Below, piece by piece: positions 1 through 11,314 of a stretch of 64,000 bases of DNA (positions are counted from its first letter, which is position 1; each line of letters begins with the position of its first letter). Under the pieces are notes generated by a model, which saw nothing but the letters and a program-made list of their open reading frames with translations, did not search any database and was not told where the DNA came from. Origin of the DNA: Boesenbergia rotunda (taxonomy: Eukaryota > Streptophyta > Magnoliopsida > Zingiberales > Zingiberaceae); the NCBI GenBank assembly GCA_024364735.1, contig JAGFNQ010005241.1:477786-541785 (forward strand). Reading direction: 5' to 3'. The position numbers were made by a program, and so were the translations under genes.

Positions 1-2635
1 TTGTCACGAATGTGGGTTCATCAGAATTTAGAATGTGAATAAAAACCTGGAAACCCTTTTTGCAATCAAAGAATGAAAACGTAGTAAAAGGGCCACAGGT
101 CGTATTTTTCCTAGGGACTAGTTGAGAGTTTGTTTAATTCGAGCTCGTGTTTATGTGTCGTTTGTGAATTTTGGGTTTCAAATAAAATTGGCTTTTTGGG
201 GTTGCAAGCATGAAATGAAAACTCAATAGAAAGAAGGAAACTTAACCACGGAACTTAACAAGTGAATACGAGTTATAACCCAAACAATTTGGAGCTTGAT
301 TGCAACTTAGCCTAATTTGGAGAGCAAATCTGATTCAAGGCAAAGAAATGCTAAGCAATGAAGCAACAAATTAAATTCGATACAGACCAAATTCGAACAA
401 TCTAAAAACAATCCAATACAAAATCAATACCGAAACCCACTAGATACAAAATGCATGCAATTACAACTGATATTCAGAATTAAAACCTAGAATTCAGAAT
501 CAAGTTGAATGCAAAACCATTTGTTTTCAAGCTCAATAGCATGCTTAAAGATATGTTTAGACTTGATACAATTTAGTGCAAAAACAAAACTTAACACAAC
601 CTACAGAATTCAGCAACTTGGTACACCTAAATGAGAAAGCTGTTGTGCCAAAAACTGAATTTAAATGCAGGAATTCGTAGCTGATTAATTCAGCTTGGGA
701 GACCAAGATGCCAATGAAGAGAAAACACTAATTGGAATGAAGAATTCCAAAACAGCTGATGCAGAACCTTGCGGCAGAATTTCAGAAATTTGGAGACAGG
801 ATGTGCAGCCACAAATTGGATACAAAATCAGACAAAGAAAACTGAACTAGAATAGAAACATTTGAATGCAAAATTCAGAAGCGATCCATTGCAGAAATGA
901 AGTGCAAATGCAGAAACTGAAGTGGCACACAAGGAAGGGCTGATACACAAGGTACAACCCAAATTCAGAGATTGATATCCATTGCCTTTGAGTGCAACAA
1001 ACTGCACGTGAGTTCAGAAGTTAGAACTCAGCTTACTTGTACCATTTCAGAAATAAGAAGCTGAAGATTGCAGAAATTAAAGCTGGGTGGCAGAATTGGA
1101 AACTTACTTTTGCAAAAATGAAAAACCGAAGTACACTAACCAAGCTGAAACTAAATGCAACAATTGACTTCAATAACTATATAAATGAAACGAACTTAAA
1201 GGTGAATTCAGAAGATTAAAACTAAACTAGTTTGATGTAAAATTCAGAAACGGTAGAAAAAAAAAAAAGAAAACCACTGAAACGCAGGAAACAAATTGAT
1301 ACGCAGAACAGGGAATTGATACGCAACTACAGAAATGAACGCAAGAAATTAAACATTAAATGAACTGAAATTAAATACTATTGTTCACTAAACAAGTTCC
1401 TAACTGATTACTTGCAGAATTTAAAACCTAATTAAGGGCAAAATCGAAGTGAAAAGGAAAGCTCAACTGAACGAAATCAGAATTGAAACAACATTCAGAA
1501 ATCGAAATTACAACTATAACTGAAAATTCGCTAAGAAAACTACTCCTCAATCCTTCCCTAGCTCAAATCCTCCTTGTTCGTCACGCAAGGGCTGGCCTCG
1601 AACCCGTAAGCTCAGCAAATCATCAAGAAATTGTCTCTGCGATTCAATCCCAGCTCAAACTCTGCCCAATCTGAATTTCCATTCGAATTCTTCAATCTCG
1701 TTGCGTCCAAGTGCGATGGTGATTCGGGGATGGTCAGAGCACTCTAGGGAACCCCTCCAGATAGCTCCGGGTGATGTAAATTGAATGCAACTGAGATTGA
1801 CGACTTCAAACAGCAAAGCCACGAAAACCTCACAATGGCTCTGTTCTTGGGCAATTCTCAAGCTGGAAACTTCACTAGACCTCCTCTTGATTATCAAGAA
1901 CTTGATCTAAGCAAGAAATTAAGGGGTCGCGCCCCTTGGATTGAAGAAAACTAGCTGAAGAACAAAGAACACGTGAAGAAGATGACTATGCGGTGGAGAC
2001 GCGACGAGCTGAAAGCTGTGGAGAAGTTTGATTAAATGCATAAGAATGGACGGCCCAGATTGATTTGAATGAATCCAACGGCTGATCTTGCTCTGATTTA
2101 AGTCAAACTTTGATGATGATGATCAGGGGTCAGGATCTGCCTCGTGGTAGCTCGGATCCTCCAAATGTGCAACGGATGATCCAGATCAACCTAATCTTTG
2201 AATGGACGATCTAGAACCCTCCGAGCTTGATCCAACGGTCGAATGAGCTCTGATTGGGATGAAACCTTCAGATCTTGATCAGAGTACTTGATCAACCCTA
2301 ACCCTAGCTCGGATTGCTTTAGATGGTCCCGGATGACTCAGATCTAGCCGCTTTTGAATCGAACGGCCCGGATTGATCCGAAGCTTGATAACTCGATCCG
2401 GGTCCACTTCCGACTCAAGTTTGACCCAGTATGCCCTAGGTCCATGAACCTTTCATGCCTACAAAAATAGATCAAAAATTTAGTGGCCAAATAATCCAAA
2501 TATGTGCAAATTTGCAATTAAGTCCAAAATAAGAGGAAGTCCTAAAACCTAGGGTAAATTCACAATTAAGCAAGAAAAACATGGGTCAAACATGGATTTT
2601 AGCAACTAAAATAATCAATAAAATGGTACTTATCA
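1..2635 (-). repeat. 3' LTR of element 1
   Basis: Position 1 aligns with 8357 in the other copy, so about 26 bp lie before the window. The right end reads TTATCA directly before the polypurine tract. The last ~250 bp resemble the LTR end of the second Athila/Tat element (37440-37687), which shows the two families are related. Two short ORFs inside (1483-1674, 1655-1897) are conserved between the copies only because the LTRs are near-identical; they show no recognisable protein. Confidence 0.85.
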
Positions 2636-2655
2636 ACTCCCCCACACTTAAGTTG
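2636..2655 (-). other. Polypurine tract of element 1
   Basis: On the minus strand the run CTTAAGTGTGGGGGAGT lies directly before the LTR start TGATAAGTACC. This is the expected position of the plus-strand primer for reverse transcription. Near copies occur inside the element at 5132-5145 and 5823-5835. Confidence 0.8.
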
Positions 2656-5600
2656 AGCGTCTCGCGAAATTACTAAATAAGTATCCCCTAGATTTTCTTA
2701 AGCATAATTAGAAGCAAATGAAAAAAAATTACCTAGGGTCATCAATTCTCAAAAATCTAAGCTCTATGGATTAGTATCTTGTCCTTAAATCAACAACTTA
2801 GCCTTTTCATCCTTCATGAGTCATTGAGATAAATTTAACTCACTAGCCTTTCAAGGAAAATTTTTGGTGGCTCTCTCCTTAAGTTCTAAGTTGATGATGA
2901 AAGTAGAGCTCACTCAAACACAAATGCTTCTTGCACTACCATAGGCTTGCTTATTATCTAATCTCCTCCATTATTCATGATTAGGATCAACATCTACAAA
3001 AACAAATGAAAATATGGAAAATGGTAAGGAGTGGATTAAAAACCAAGAAAATGGGAAAATTGATAAAGTGGGAGACTTGGTTGCTCAAGGATGTTTCCAA
3101 TGTACTTTGCTTCTCTTTACAGTCCTCTAGTGATATCAAAAGTGTGGTGGAGTAAATCTTGAACAATGCCTTTGATTTGGATGAAGAAAACTCCCTTAAC
3201 TTCATTGTGCCAATTTGCTCTTGCATGCCATTTTCCTTTCTCTCTTTTTTTTTTCTTGGTCAGCTGCTGAATTCTATTTTTGGTCTTCTTTTTTTTCTTC
3301 TCTACTTAAGATTCCAGCAGCTACATCACATGGTAATAGAGAATTTGAGTGCTCCACTTAAATTTGCTATTTTGCCCTTGCTTCCCACTCTTGCAACTCA
3401 AGTTGGCACATGAATTTTGTTTCTCTCTTTTTTTTCATCAGATTTCGGCTCCACAACTTCACTTTCATACCTTGCAATTCTCTGGTTGCCTTACATCAGT
3501 TAGCATCTAGGAGTAGTAGAGAAATCAATTGCTTCACTTGAGGTTGTGGCACTACACTGATTTTTTTTCTTTTTCTTTCCTAGCTGCATTCTCAGCTTGC
3601 TTTCTCAACCTTACTGCATTTCAGATTCTCTGATTTCTCCAACAATTAACTTCAAGAGTACTTGCATCTAATGATAGTGGAGAATTAGGTGTTCCACTCG
3701 AAAATGGTTGCTAAATTGATTTATCTCCTCCATTGACCTTAATAGCAGTTTTTTTCTCACTTGTGGTACTCTTCTCAAATCCGTTCTTGGAGCACATTCG
3801 GGTCAGATTTTTCATTAGAGAACTTGAAATGTCAAACAACAATTGGGGAATTAGATGCTCCACATGTGTCTTTCACTAATCAACTATTGCAACTCCCTCT
3901 TGATATATATCCTTCCCTTTTAGCACATTTCGATTGCATCATTTTTTTCTGTTTCAGTTTTCAGCTCACGGCTTCAATTTTGCAAATCTCTTATTTCAAA
4001 ACAAATACATTGCATAGTAATGGAGAGTTAAATGCTTCACTAAGTGAGTGGATACACAGCCAATTTCCCTGCTTTGATCTCATCCATTTGCCACACTAAC
4101 AGTTTCCTCTTCACTTGAGTTGCCCACTAATCTGAAACCTGTTCTCAAGAAATTGGATTTAGGAAGAGTCATTCTGCACTCTGTTTAAAATCGATACTGC
4201 ACCACTGATTTAGACTTGCTTGACCATTTCCTTTCCAACTTGGCACAAAACTCTGCTTAAATTTCGAATCTACTCAACTGCAGTTCAAAACAACTGACCA
4301 AAACAGCTTTGGCACAAGTTTTCTTCTTACTTAAACCGAATTCAACTTGATCCAATAGATTGAATTCAGCCAAAAACCATTCTGCAATTTCTGTCTAAAA
4401 TCAGTGATGCACTGCTGATTTCTCCAATTCAGCTTCACAAACAGTCCTTCAATGATTCACAGCAGCTCTAAGTTGATTTGTTCAGCTGCAATTCATCTTC
4501 TCCCAAAGTATTTCCGATTTCTCCAGCAAAGACAGCTGCATTTCAGCTTCTGGCAGATTTTTTTCTGAGTTTAATCACTTCCATAATTCCTACTCCAAAT
4601 CTCATTGCGTGCCATTTGGACGTTGGCACAAATTCTGCCTTCTTCACTTTCCCCTTTTGCACAAACAGTTGCAAGATCAGTGCTAGCAAAGTGGCCAATT
4701 TTCCATAGCAAAATTTTTTTTTTTTGGCACTGATTTTTTTTTCTTTGTTTCCAGCTTTTGTTCAGCCCTTTTGAATTCTGTACAGCTACATTTAAGCTTC
4801 TAGCAAAGTGGCCGAATAGCTTCATAGCATCAAGAAACATACTTTTTCTCTCTTTTGACATGGCATAGATTTCCTTCATTTGTGTGCCATTTGGATTACA
4901 CAAAAAATTTCTTCTTCAATCGAATTCATCTTGGCACAAAATTGTTTGGATCTTCAAATTATAATCAAGAGTCTAGATGCCTCAATTGTTTCCATCCTTT
5001 TGCTCATGCTTGACACCAAACTCAACTCACTTGGCACCTTTTTGAGTCAACCTCACAAATGAACCTCACAAAAAAAAATTCTTGATATGAAATGCCTCTT
5101 TGATACCAAATCTTTCCCAAAACACTAGTCACTCCCCCACACTTAAATCTTTGTCCGTCTCGGGCAAAGTAGCATTAAGAAACATTCTAAACAAATAAGT
5201 CCATAGAAAGAGTGAGATTAGGTAGGGGAAATGAGAAATATGAAGTGATACAAGAGAAAGTTACAAAAATTAATATGAGATGAGAAGTAAAATGATTTAT
5301 CTCTATAAATGTGATCCAATCATAGAAATATGGTTTTGAAAGAACCTAAGCAAGTTCTAGAGTACAATCACATGTATGTGTCACAAATATAAGGCTAATT
5401 CTCACTAGGTAAAAATAATTCATCCCAAGTCCTCAATTAAGAATCTAAAGCAAAGTAGTACTCAAACATCCAAGAATTCATCCATGAGCTCAAACCCTAA
5501 GTTTTAACAACCAAATTTAATTTATTTTCAAAAGACTCTAAAATGCTATGGAGATAACCTAGAGGGATACATTTAATCCTAGTCATGCAAGAAACAAATG

Positions 5601-5967
5601 TCTAAGAAAACTAACATGGTATCTACAATGACTCCTAGTCATTCTACTCTACTCATGCATTTATTAGCAAGGACTCAATTTAAAGGAAAATTCTAGAAGT
5701 CATAAAAGTGAAGGAAAATGCAAGAAGGAACAAACTCCCCTTTATTTCTGGTGGACGGAGTCTATCAAGAAGTAGCCTCCATTGTGGTAGTGGAGGAAAA
5801 TGGGTGGCTGAGAGAATTAGGACTCCCCCACACTTGAACTTCACAAAAATTTACTCCGGTGGCTGCAGGCGATTTAGGTTCAAGACCCATGTAAGAGGTG
5901 GAGTGCTTCGAATTAGAGTAAAATCAACTCCTCCTTCTTGATGTCTTTTGAAAGATTTTCCAGGAGG
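2656..5967 (-). other. Non-coding 3' internal region of element 1
   Basis: About 3.3 kb of AT-rich sequence with many T-runs and only short ORFs on either strand; none looks like a protein. It corresponds to 26996-29822 of element 2: for example the block near 3121-3235 matches the 154-bp unit that is triplicated at 27445-27862. Two extra polypurine-like motifs (5132-5145, 5823-5835) lie in it. In Athila elements this interval can hold an env-like ORF; none is readable here. Confidence 0.6.
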
Positions 5968-7137
5968 CTAGAGTCTGTTCAGATGGATCACCCACTCCAG
6001 AAGTCTTCTGGACCCTGCAAAATAATGTAATACCTCTCTCAAGCGTGCGGGGTAAGAAGTAAATAAAATAATATCAGTCTCTGCATGAAATGTATCCAAA
6101 ACTGCATCATATCCAATGAAATCAATTCTTGACACCTCAATGAATTTTTCACAATTATTTCCTATAAAATTTGCATTCAGGAACTCATCATAAACAAAGA
6201 AATCAATTTTTGGCACCTCAATAAAAATATCACAATTATTTTCCATCAAGGATGTATCAAGCAATGTGTCACAGCCAATAAAATCAATTTCAGATACCTC
6301 CATAAGTTTTTCACATTCAACCTCAGCATAAGATATAGCAAGAGATTCATCACAATAAATAACATCAATTTCAGGCACTTCTAAAAATTTTTCACAATCC
6401 ATATCCACAAAAGATGTATCAAGAGATTCATCATAACAAACAACATCAATTATAGGTGCCTCTAAAATTATTTCACAATCCATATCTACAAGAGACGTAT
6501 CAAGTAATGCATTACAACCAAGGAAATCAATTTTTGGTAACTCTATTGGATTTGCACAAGCAATTTCTACACAAGGTATATCAATAAATTCATCATAACC
6601 AATAAAGTCAGCACTAGGTACCTCGCTGAATTTTTCTAAACAAAGAGGAGAAATACTTACCTGAGCGTGCTGAAGAATACCTGGAGGTTCTACAAGAGTA
6701 GATGTATCCATGGCCTCCTCTTGATCAAGTACATGCTCCTCATCAGCCTCAAGCTCTGGTGGACACTTAACTGGAATAGGTGATCCTTGGGTTCTTGCTT
6801 CCACCATGCAAGTCCCTACACTTTCTTGTTCATCCTCTGAATCTTCTAATGTATCCATCACTGTTGGTGGTCCCTGGGGCTTAGTGCAATCCCCTACACC
6901 TGGAATATCATCTCCCATGCATTCTTCTTCTGCAATATCTGCAACAACAATATTAGAAAAATTAGGACCATCAATAGCACTACCATCACAAATTAAAAGT
7001 CTAGAATGGTCCTGTGGAGCTTCAGTTTCTTCTTCTGGAGCTGAAAAATTTGGAAATGAATTTTGAATAGGAATCTCCGAAGGGATGCATGCTGTAGGTG
7101 CCCTATTTTTGATGTATTCTTCTTCTTCTTCCACCAA
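5968..7137 (-). CDS. Acidic ORF with seven 27-residue repeats, function unknown
   Basis: An open 389-codon frame on the minus strand. The N-terminal ~170 residues are acidic and include GVGDCTKPQG, a motif also repeated in the protease-region ORF of element 2 (GVGDCTEPQG near 32830-32970). Residues about 172-360 are seven tandem repeats of 27 residues, each roughly E-V-P-x-I-D-F-x-G-Y-D-x-x-L-D-T-S-x-x-x-x-x-C-E-x-x-x; the DNA period is 81 bp (about 6058-6624). The frame stays open although the flanking gag remnant carries a stop. The position downstream of gag suggests an expanded spacer between gag/protease and pol in which pol was lost. No catalytic motif, signal peptide or membrane segment is visible. 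It may be translated protein or only a repeat that happens to stay open. Confidence 0.5.
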   Translation of the reverse strand: MVEEEEEYIKNRAPTACIPSEIPIQNSFPNFSAPEEETEAPQDHSRLLICDGSAIDGPNFSNIVVADIAEEECMGDDIPGVGDCTKPQGPPTVMDTLEDSEDEQESVGTCMVEARTQGSPIPVKCPPELEADEEHVLDQEEAMDTSTLVEPPGILQHAQVSISPLCLEKFSEVPSADFIGYDEFIDIPCVEIACANPIELPKIDFLGCNALLDTSLVDMDCEIILEAPIIDVVCYDESLDTSFVDMDCEKFLEVPEIDVIYCDESLAISYAEVECEKLMEVSEIDFIGCDTLLDTSLMENNCDIFIEVPKIDFFVYDEFLNANFIGNNCEKFIEVSRIDFIGYDAVLDTFHAETDIILFTSYPARLREVLHYFAGSRRLLEWVIHLNRL

Positions 7138-7269
7138 AATTGCAAGATCACTTGAAGATAGACTTGACCATGCACTAGGGTCACCTTGAACTGATATAAA
7201 ACCAACTCCGGGGCTCTCAGAATTAAGAGTAGCTTGAGAAGATAATTGTTCTGATCTTTGGGCTTTTAT

Positions 7270-8062
7270 CTAATTCAATTTATCTTGCATGTTTTGAAGC
7301 CTTTGTTGTTGTTCTTGAAAACTTTGCTGTTGTTGTTCTTGAAAACTTTTTTGTTGTTGTAGGACTTGTTGAAACATCTCCTCCAGCCTTTGTGTTTGAG
7401 CCTCATTCTCATTAGGATTTTCAAAACCTCCTTGATTATTGTGGAACTCCTGTTGGACTTGAAATGTAGCATAAGGCTGCTCAAAACTGTAAGTAGGCTG
7501 TGAAGTCTGAAATTGAGACTGTGGGGATTGATCAAATGATTGCATAAGCTGATCGAACTGCTGAATATTTGGTTCACAATTTGGTGGAGATGGCTGAAAA
7601 TTATGATTCTGGAATTCTTGGATCTGAGGTTGAAATTGTGGTGGTGAAAATTGAAATTGAGTGGGCTGAAAATTCTGATCTTGTGGCTGGAAATTCTGGT
7701 TGTAAGGGTGAAATTGCTGTGGAAATTGACATGGTTGCTGGCAGTTCAAATTATCTTGGTACCCTTGCTGAATTCCTTGAAAAGGTGATTGAATTTGTTG
7801 ATAAGGTTGCTGAAAGTAGGGCTGAAATTGCTGAATTGGTTGCTCAAAATTCTGGAATTGTGGCTGCCCATTCTGAAAGTTCTGACTTGGCTGAAAGTTT
7901 TGGAATGATGGTTGAACTTGTGGCTGAAAAAACTGATTTGTTTGCTGAAAATTCTGGTTGCAAGGCTATTGGAAATCTTGCTGTGGCTGTTGAAATTGCT
8001 GGAAAGGCTGAAATTGGGGCTAAGGTGGCTGAAATGCAGGCTGAATCGGCCTCTGGTAAGTA
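7270..8062 (-). pseudogene. Glutamine-rich gag tail remnant of element 1
   Basis: The minus-strand frame is dominated by Q, F, N and P (runs such as QPQFQ, NQNFQ) and ends in a Q-rich coiled segment with RLEEMFQQVLQQQ. Element 2 has an equivalent stretch in its gag (RIEEMLQQLLQQQ near 34240-34280), so this is the C-terminal part of an Athila-type gag. The open part is 7270-7749; the same composition continues upstream to about 8062 with at least one stop near 7965. The conserved gag core present in element 2 (35378-35965) is absent here. Low-complexity composition makes the opposite strand look open as well (7569-8063), which I regard as a shadow. Confidence 0.6.
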
Positions 8063-8306
8063 GATGATTGCGCTTTATTTCTTTATTGGTATTCCAACAC
8101 CTTACACCAACATTTCAACTCCATCAATGCCTCTTTTATCTCTGTATAGTCCTCTGGTGAAAACATTTTGATCTTACAGCCCTATTCAAAAGACAAACAA
8201 GAAAAATGGCAACAACCGTATACAAAAGATAAAGCACAAGAAAATAGAATCAAATGATATGCTCATAAGTACACAAGCAAAAAATCAAACCAATCAACTA
8301 GTTGCT

Positions 8307-8324
8307 TCCCCGGCAACGGCGACG
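8307..8324 (-). other. Primer-binding site, tRNA-Asp type (element 1)
   Basis: The plus strand here matches 16 of 18 bases of the 3' end of plant tRNA-Asp (TCCCCGGCAACGGCGCCA), so the minus-strand RNA would anneal that primer. It lies 6 bases from the LTR edge at 8331. tRNA-Asp priming is characteristic of Athila/Tat Ty3/gypsy elements. Confidence 0.85.
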
Positions 8325-8330
8325 AAAATT

Positions 8331-10327
8331 TGATGGTCCCGAAATACTAGATTAAGTTGTCACGAATGTGGGTTCATCAGAATTTAGAATGTGAATAAAA
8401 AGCTGGAAACCCTTTTTGCAATCAAAGTATGAAAACGTAGTAAAAGGGCCACAGGTCGTATTTTTCCTAGGGACTAGTTGAGAGTTTGTTTGATTCGAGC
8501 TCGTGTTTATGTGTCGTTTGTGAATTTTGGGTTTCAAATAAAATTGGGTTTTGGGGTTGCAAGCATGAAATGAAAACTCAATAGAAAGAAGGAAACTTAA
8601 CCACGGAACTTAACAAGTGAATACGAGTTATAACCCAAACAATTTGGAGCTTGATTGCAACTTAGCCTAATTTGGAGAGCAAATCTGATTCAAGGCAAAG
8701 AAATGCTAAGCAATGAAGCAACAAATTAAATTCGAGACAAACCAAATTCGAACAATCTAAAAACAATCCAATACAAAATCAATACCGAAACCCACTAGAT
8801 ACAAAATGCATGCAATTACAATTGATACTCAGAATTAAAACCTAGAATTCAGAATCAAGTTGAATGCAAAACCATTTGTTTTCAAGCTCAATAGCACGCT
8901 TAAAGATATGTTTAGACTTGATATAATTTAGTGTAGAAACAAAACTTGACACAACCTACAGAATTCAGCAACTTGGTACACCTAAATGAGAAAGCTGTTG
9001 TGCCAAAAACTGAATTTAAATGCAGGAATTCATAGCTGATTAATTCAGCTTGGGAGACCAAGCTGCCAATGAAGAGAAAACACTGATTGGAATGAAGAAT
9101 TCCAAAACAGCTGATGCAGAACCTTGCGGCAGAATTTCAGAAATTTGGAGACAGGATGTGCAGCCACAAATTGGATACAAAATCAGACAAAGAAAACTGA
9201 ACTAGAATAGAAACATTTGAATGCAAAATTCAGAAGCGATCCATTGCAGAAATGAAGTGCAAATGCAGAAACTGAAGTGGCACACAAGGAAGGGCTGATA
9301 CACAAGGTATAACCCAAATTCAGAGATTGATATCCATTGCTTTTGAGAGCAACAAACTGCACGTGAGTTCAGAAGTTAGAACTCAGCTTACTTGTACCAT
9401 TTCAGAAATAAGAAGCTGAAGATTGCAGAAATTAAAGCTGGGTGGCAGAATTGGAAACTTACTTTTGCAAAAATGAAAAACTGAAGTACACTAACCAAGC
9501 TGAAACTAAATGCAACAATTGACTTCAATAACTATGTAAATGAAATGAACTTAAAGGTGAATTCAAAAGATTAAAACTAAAGTAGTTTGATGCAAAATTC
9601 AAAAACGACAGAAAAAAAAAAGAAAACCACTGAAACGCAGGAAACAAATTGATACGCAGAACAAGGAATTGATACGCAACTACAGAAATGAACGCAAGCA
9701 ATTAAACATTAAATGAACTGAAATTAAATACTATTGTTCACTAAACAAGTTCCTAATTGATTACTTGCAGAATTTAAAACCTAATTAAGGGCAAAATCGA
9801 AGTGAAAAGGAACGCTACAGCAACTGAACGAAATCAGAATTGAAACAACATTCAGAAATCGAAATTACAACTATAACTGAAAATTCGCTAAGAAAACTAC
9901 TCCTCAATCCTTCCCTAGCTCAAATCCTCCTTGTTCGTCACGCAAGGGCTGGCCTCGAACCCGTAAGCTCAGCAAATCATCAAGAAATTGTCTCTGCGAT
10001 TCAATCCCAGCTCAAACTCTGCCCAATCTAAATTTCCATTCGAATTCTTCAATCTCGTTGCGTCCAAGTGCGATGGTGATTCGGGGATGGTCAGAGCACT
10101 CTAGGGAACCCCTCCAGATAGCTCCGGGTGATGTAAATTGAATGCAACTGAGATCGACGACTTCAAACAGCAGTGCCACGGAAACCTCACAATGGCTCTG
10201 TTCTTGGGCAATTCTCAAGCTGGAAACTTCACTAGACCTCCTCTTGATTATCAAGAACTTGATCTAAGCAAGAAATTAAGGGGTCGCACCCCTTGGATTG
10301 AAGAAAACTAGCTGAAGAACAAAGAAC
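8331..10327 (-). repeat. 5' LTR of element 1, truncated
   Basis: Begins TGATGGTCCC next to the primer site and matches 1-1970 nearly base for base. It stops at AAAGAAC (10327), where the family A LTR begins with TGTTGGAGC. About 665 bp of its far end are missing. Confidence 0.85.
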
Positions 10328-11249
10328 TGTTGGAGCAATCAGCCCTAAGCTGGTCCGGTGTGACCATGGGTTTTGATGTTTGGGCAAAGGGTTTAAGTTA
10401 GGTTTACCCTTGTTATCTCATATATGTATGTTGAGTGTGCAGGTTGTACAGGTTACACATATGGACTTGACTGGACAGTCTCGATACGGTGAAGGATGGC
10501 ATGGAGGCAAGCTGGAGGCTTGCGTGCGCATCCGAGGGACCTTGGTAAGCAGGGATGATGAGCTGATGGGCGCGGACTTCGAGGCATGCGTGAAGGATGG
10601 CATGGAGGTAAGCTGGAGGCTTACGTGCATCCGAGGGACGGGAGCCGAAGATAAAGAGGGCGCAAAGGCAACAGTCGAGGCTGCGGATGAGGAGTTAGTC
10701 GAGTCGTGAGGATCGAGTGCTGTGTGAATGTACTCGGGAAGGGTTTCAGCTAGGGACCAGTCGACTGCCCTGGGGGCAGTCGACTGGTAGGTGGCTGGTG
10801 AGCTGGCAAATTCGAACGTTGGGAGTGTCAACGGTCGAATTTGGCTGGCACCAGTCGACTGCCCTTGGGGCAGTCGACTGGTAGCGAGAAATCAGCCCCG
10901 AGTCTTATTTAAAGAGGACGTCGTGGTGGCTGAGTTTCTTGACGAAACTTGTCTTGGTTAAAAGCGTGTTAGTAGTCTATTATGATCAGAGAGCATCCGA
11001 GGTGTTGTGGTGAGGTTTCTCCACCCACAAGGAGCGACAGATCTAGCCGGAGGTTATCCGGGGAGTGATCCACCGACGGATTGTTGGATTAGTCACCCGG
11101 CCGAGGTGGATACCAACTAAATCAGGTTGTTAGCATTTGTTCTTTGTTGTTAGTTTTATTATCTTGTATTTCCGCTGTGCAACTAACAACGTAGGTTAAA
11201 GAATCAAGAAACGCTATTCACCCCCTCTAGCGACGATTCGATCCCAACA
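10328..11249 (+). repeat. 5' LTR of family A, with two CAGTCGACTG dyads
   Basis: 922 bp. It contains two dyads of the 10-bp palindrome CAGTCGACTG separated by exactly 9 bp (10758-10786 and 10852-10880). The 9-bp spacers are GC-rich and pair with themselves, so each dyad can form a stem of about 14 bp. ORFs on both strands across 10380-10831 follow repeat structure and are not proposed as genes. Confidence 0.85.
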
Positions 11250-11314
11250 ATTGGTATCGAGCGAAGGACCGCTCTTGATCGGACTAACCGCCGAGGGAGC
11301 ATACGCTAGAGGAA

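Larger units (their letters stand above)
1..10327 (-). mobile_element. Athila/Tat-type Ty3/gypsy element 1, without pol
   Basis: Two long direct repeats (1-2635 and 8331-10327) match almost base for base, with scattered substitutions only. They bracket an internal region with a tRNA-Asp primer site at 8307-8324 and a polypurine tract at 2636-2655, both reading on the minus strand. No reverse transcriptase, RNase H or integrase motif is visible inside, so this is a non-autonomous derivative. The non-coding parts and the glutamine-rich gag tail resemble the pol-bearing element at 18510-37687, which is a plausible relative of its helper. The window begins about 26 bp inside the 3' LTR. The 5' LTR is cut at 10327 by the family A element, and its missing last ~665 bp is not found elsewhere in the window. 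Confidence 0.85.

Noticed and set aside
4478..5062. Short ORFs in the 3' interior of element 1 as an env-like gene
   Set aside because: All under about 110 codons, T-rich, no signal peptide or membrane pattern continuing across them.
7569..8063. Plus-strand ORF of 164 codons rich in A, E, V
   Set aside because: It is the antisense of the glutamine-rich gag tail; low-complexity codons keep both strands open. The same happens at 34411-34872 in element 2.
10380..10831. ORFs on both strands in the family A LTR (also 14869-15353, 44756-45177, 45709-46161)
   Set aside because: They follow LTR copies and have mirrored openness on both strands; no start context or domain; present only because the LTRs are repeated.
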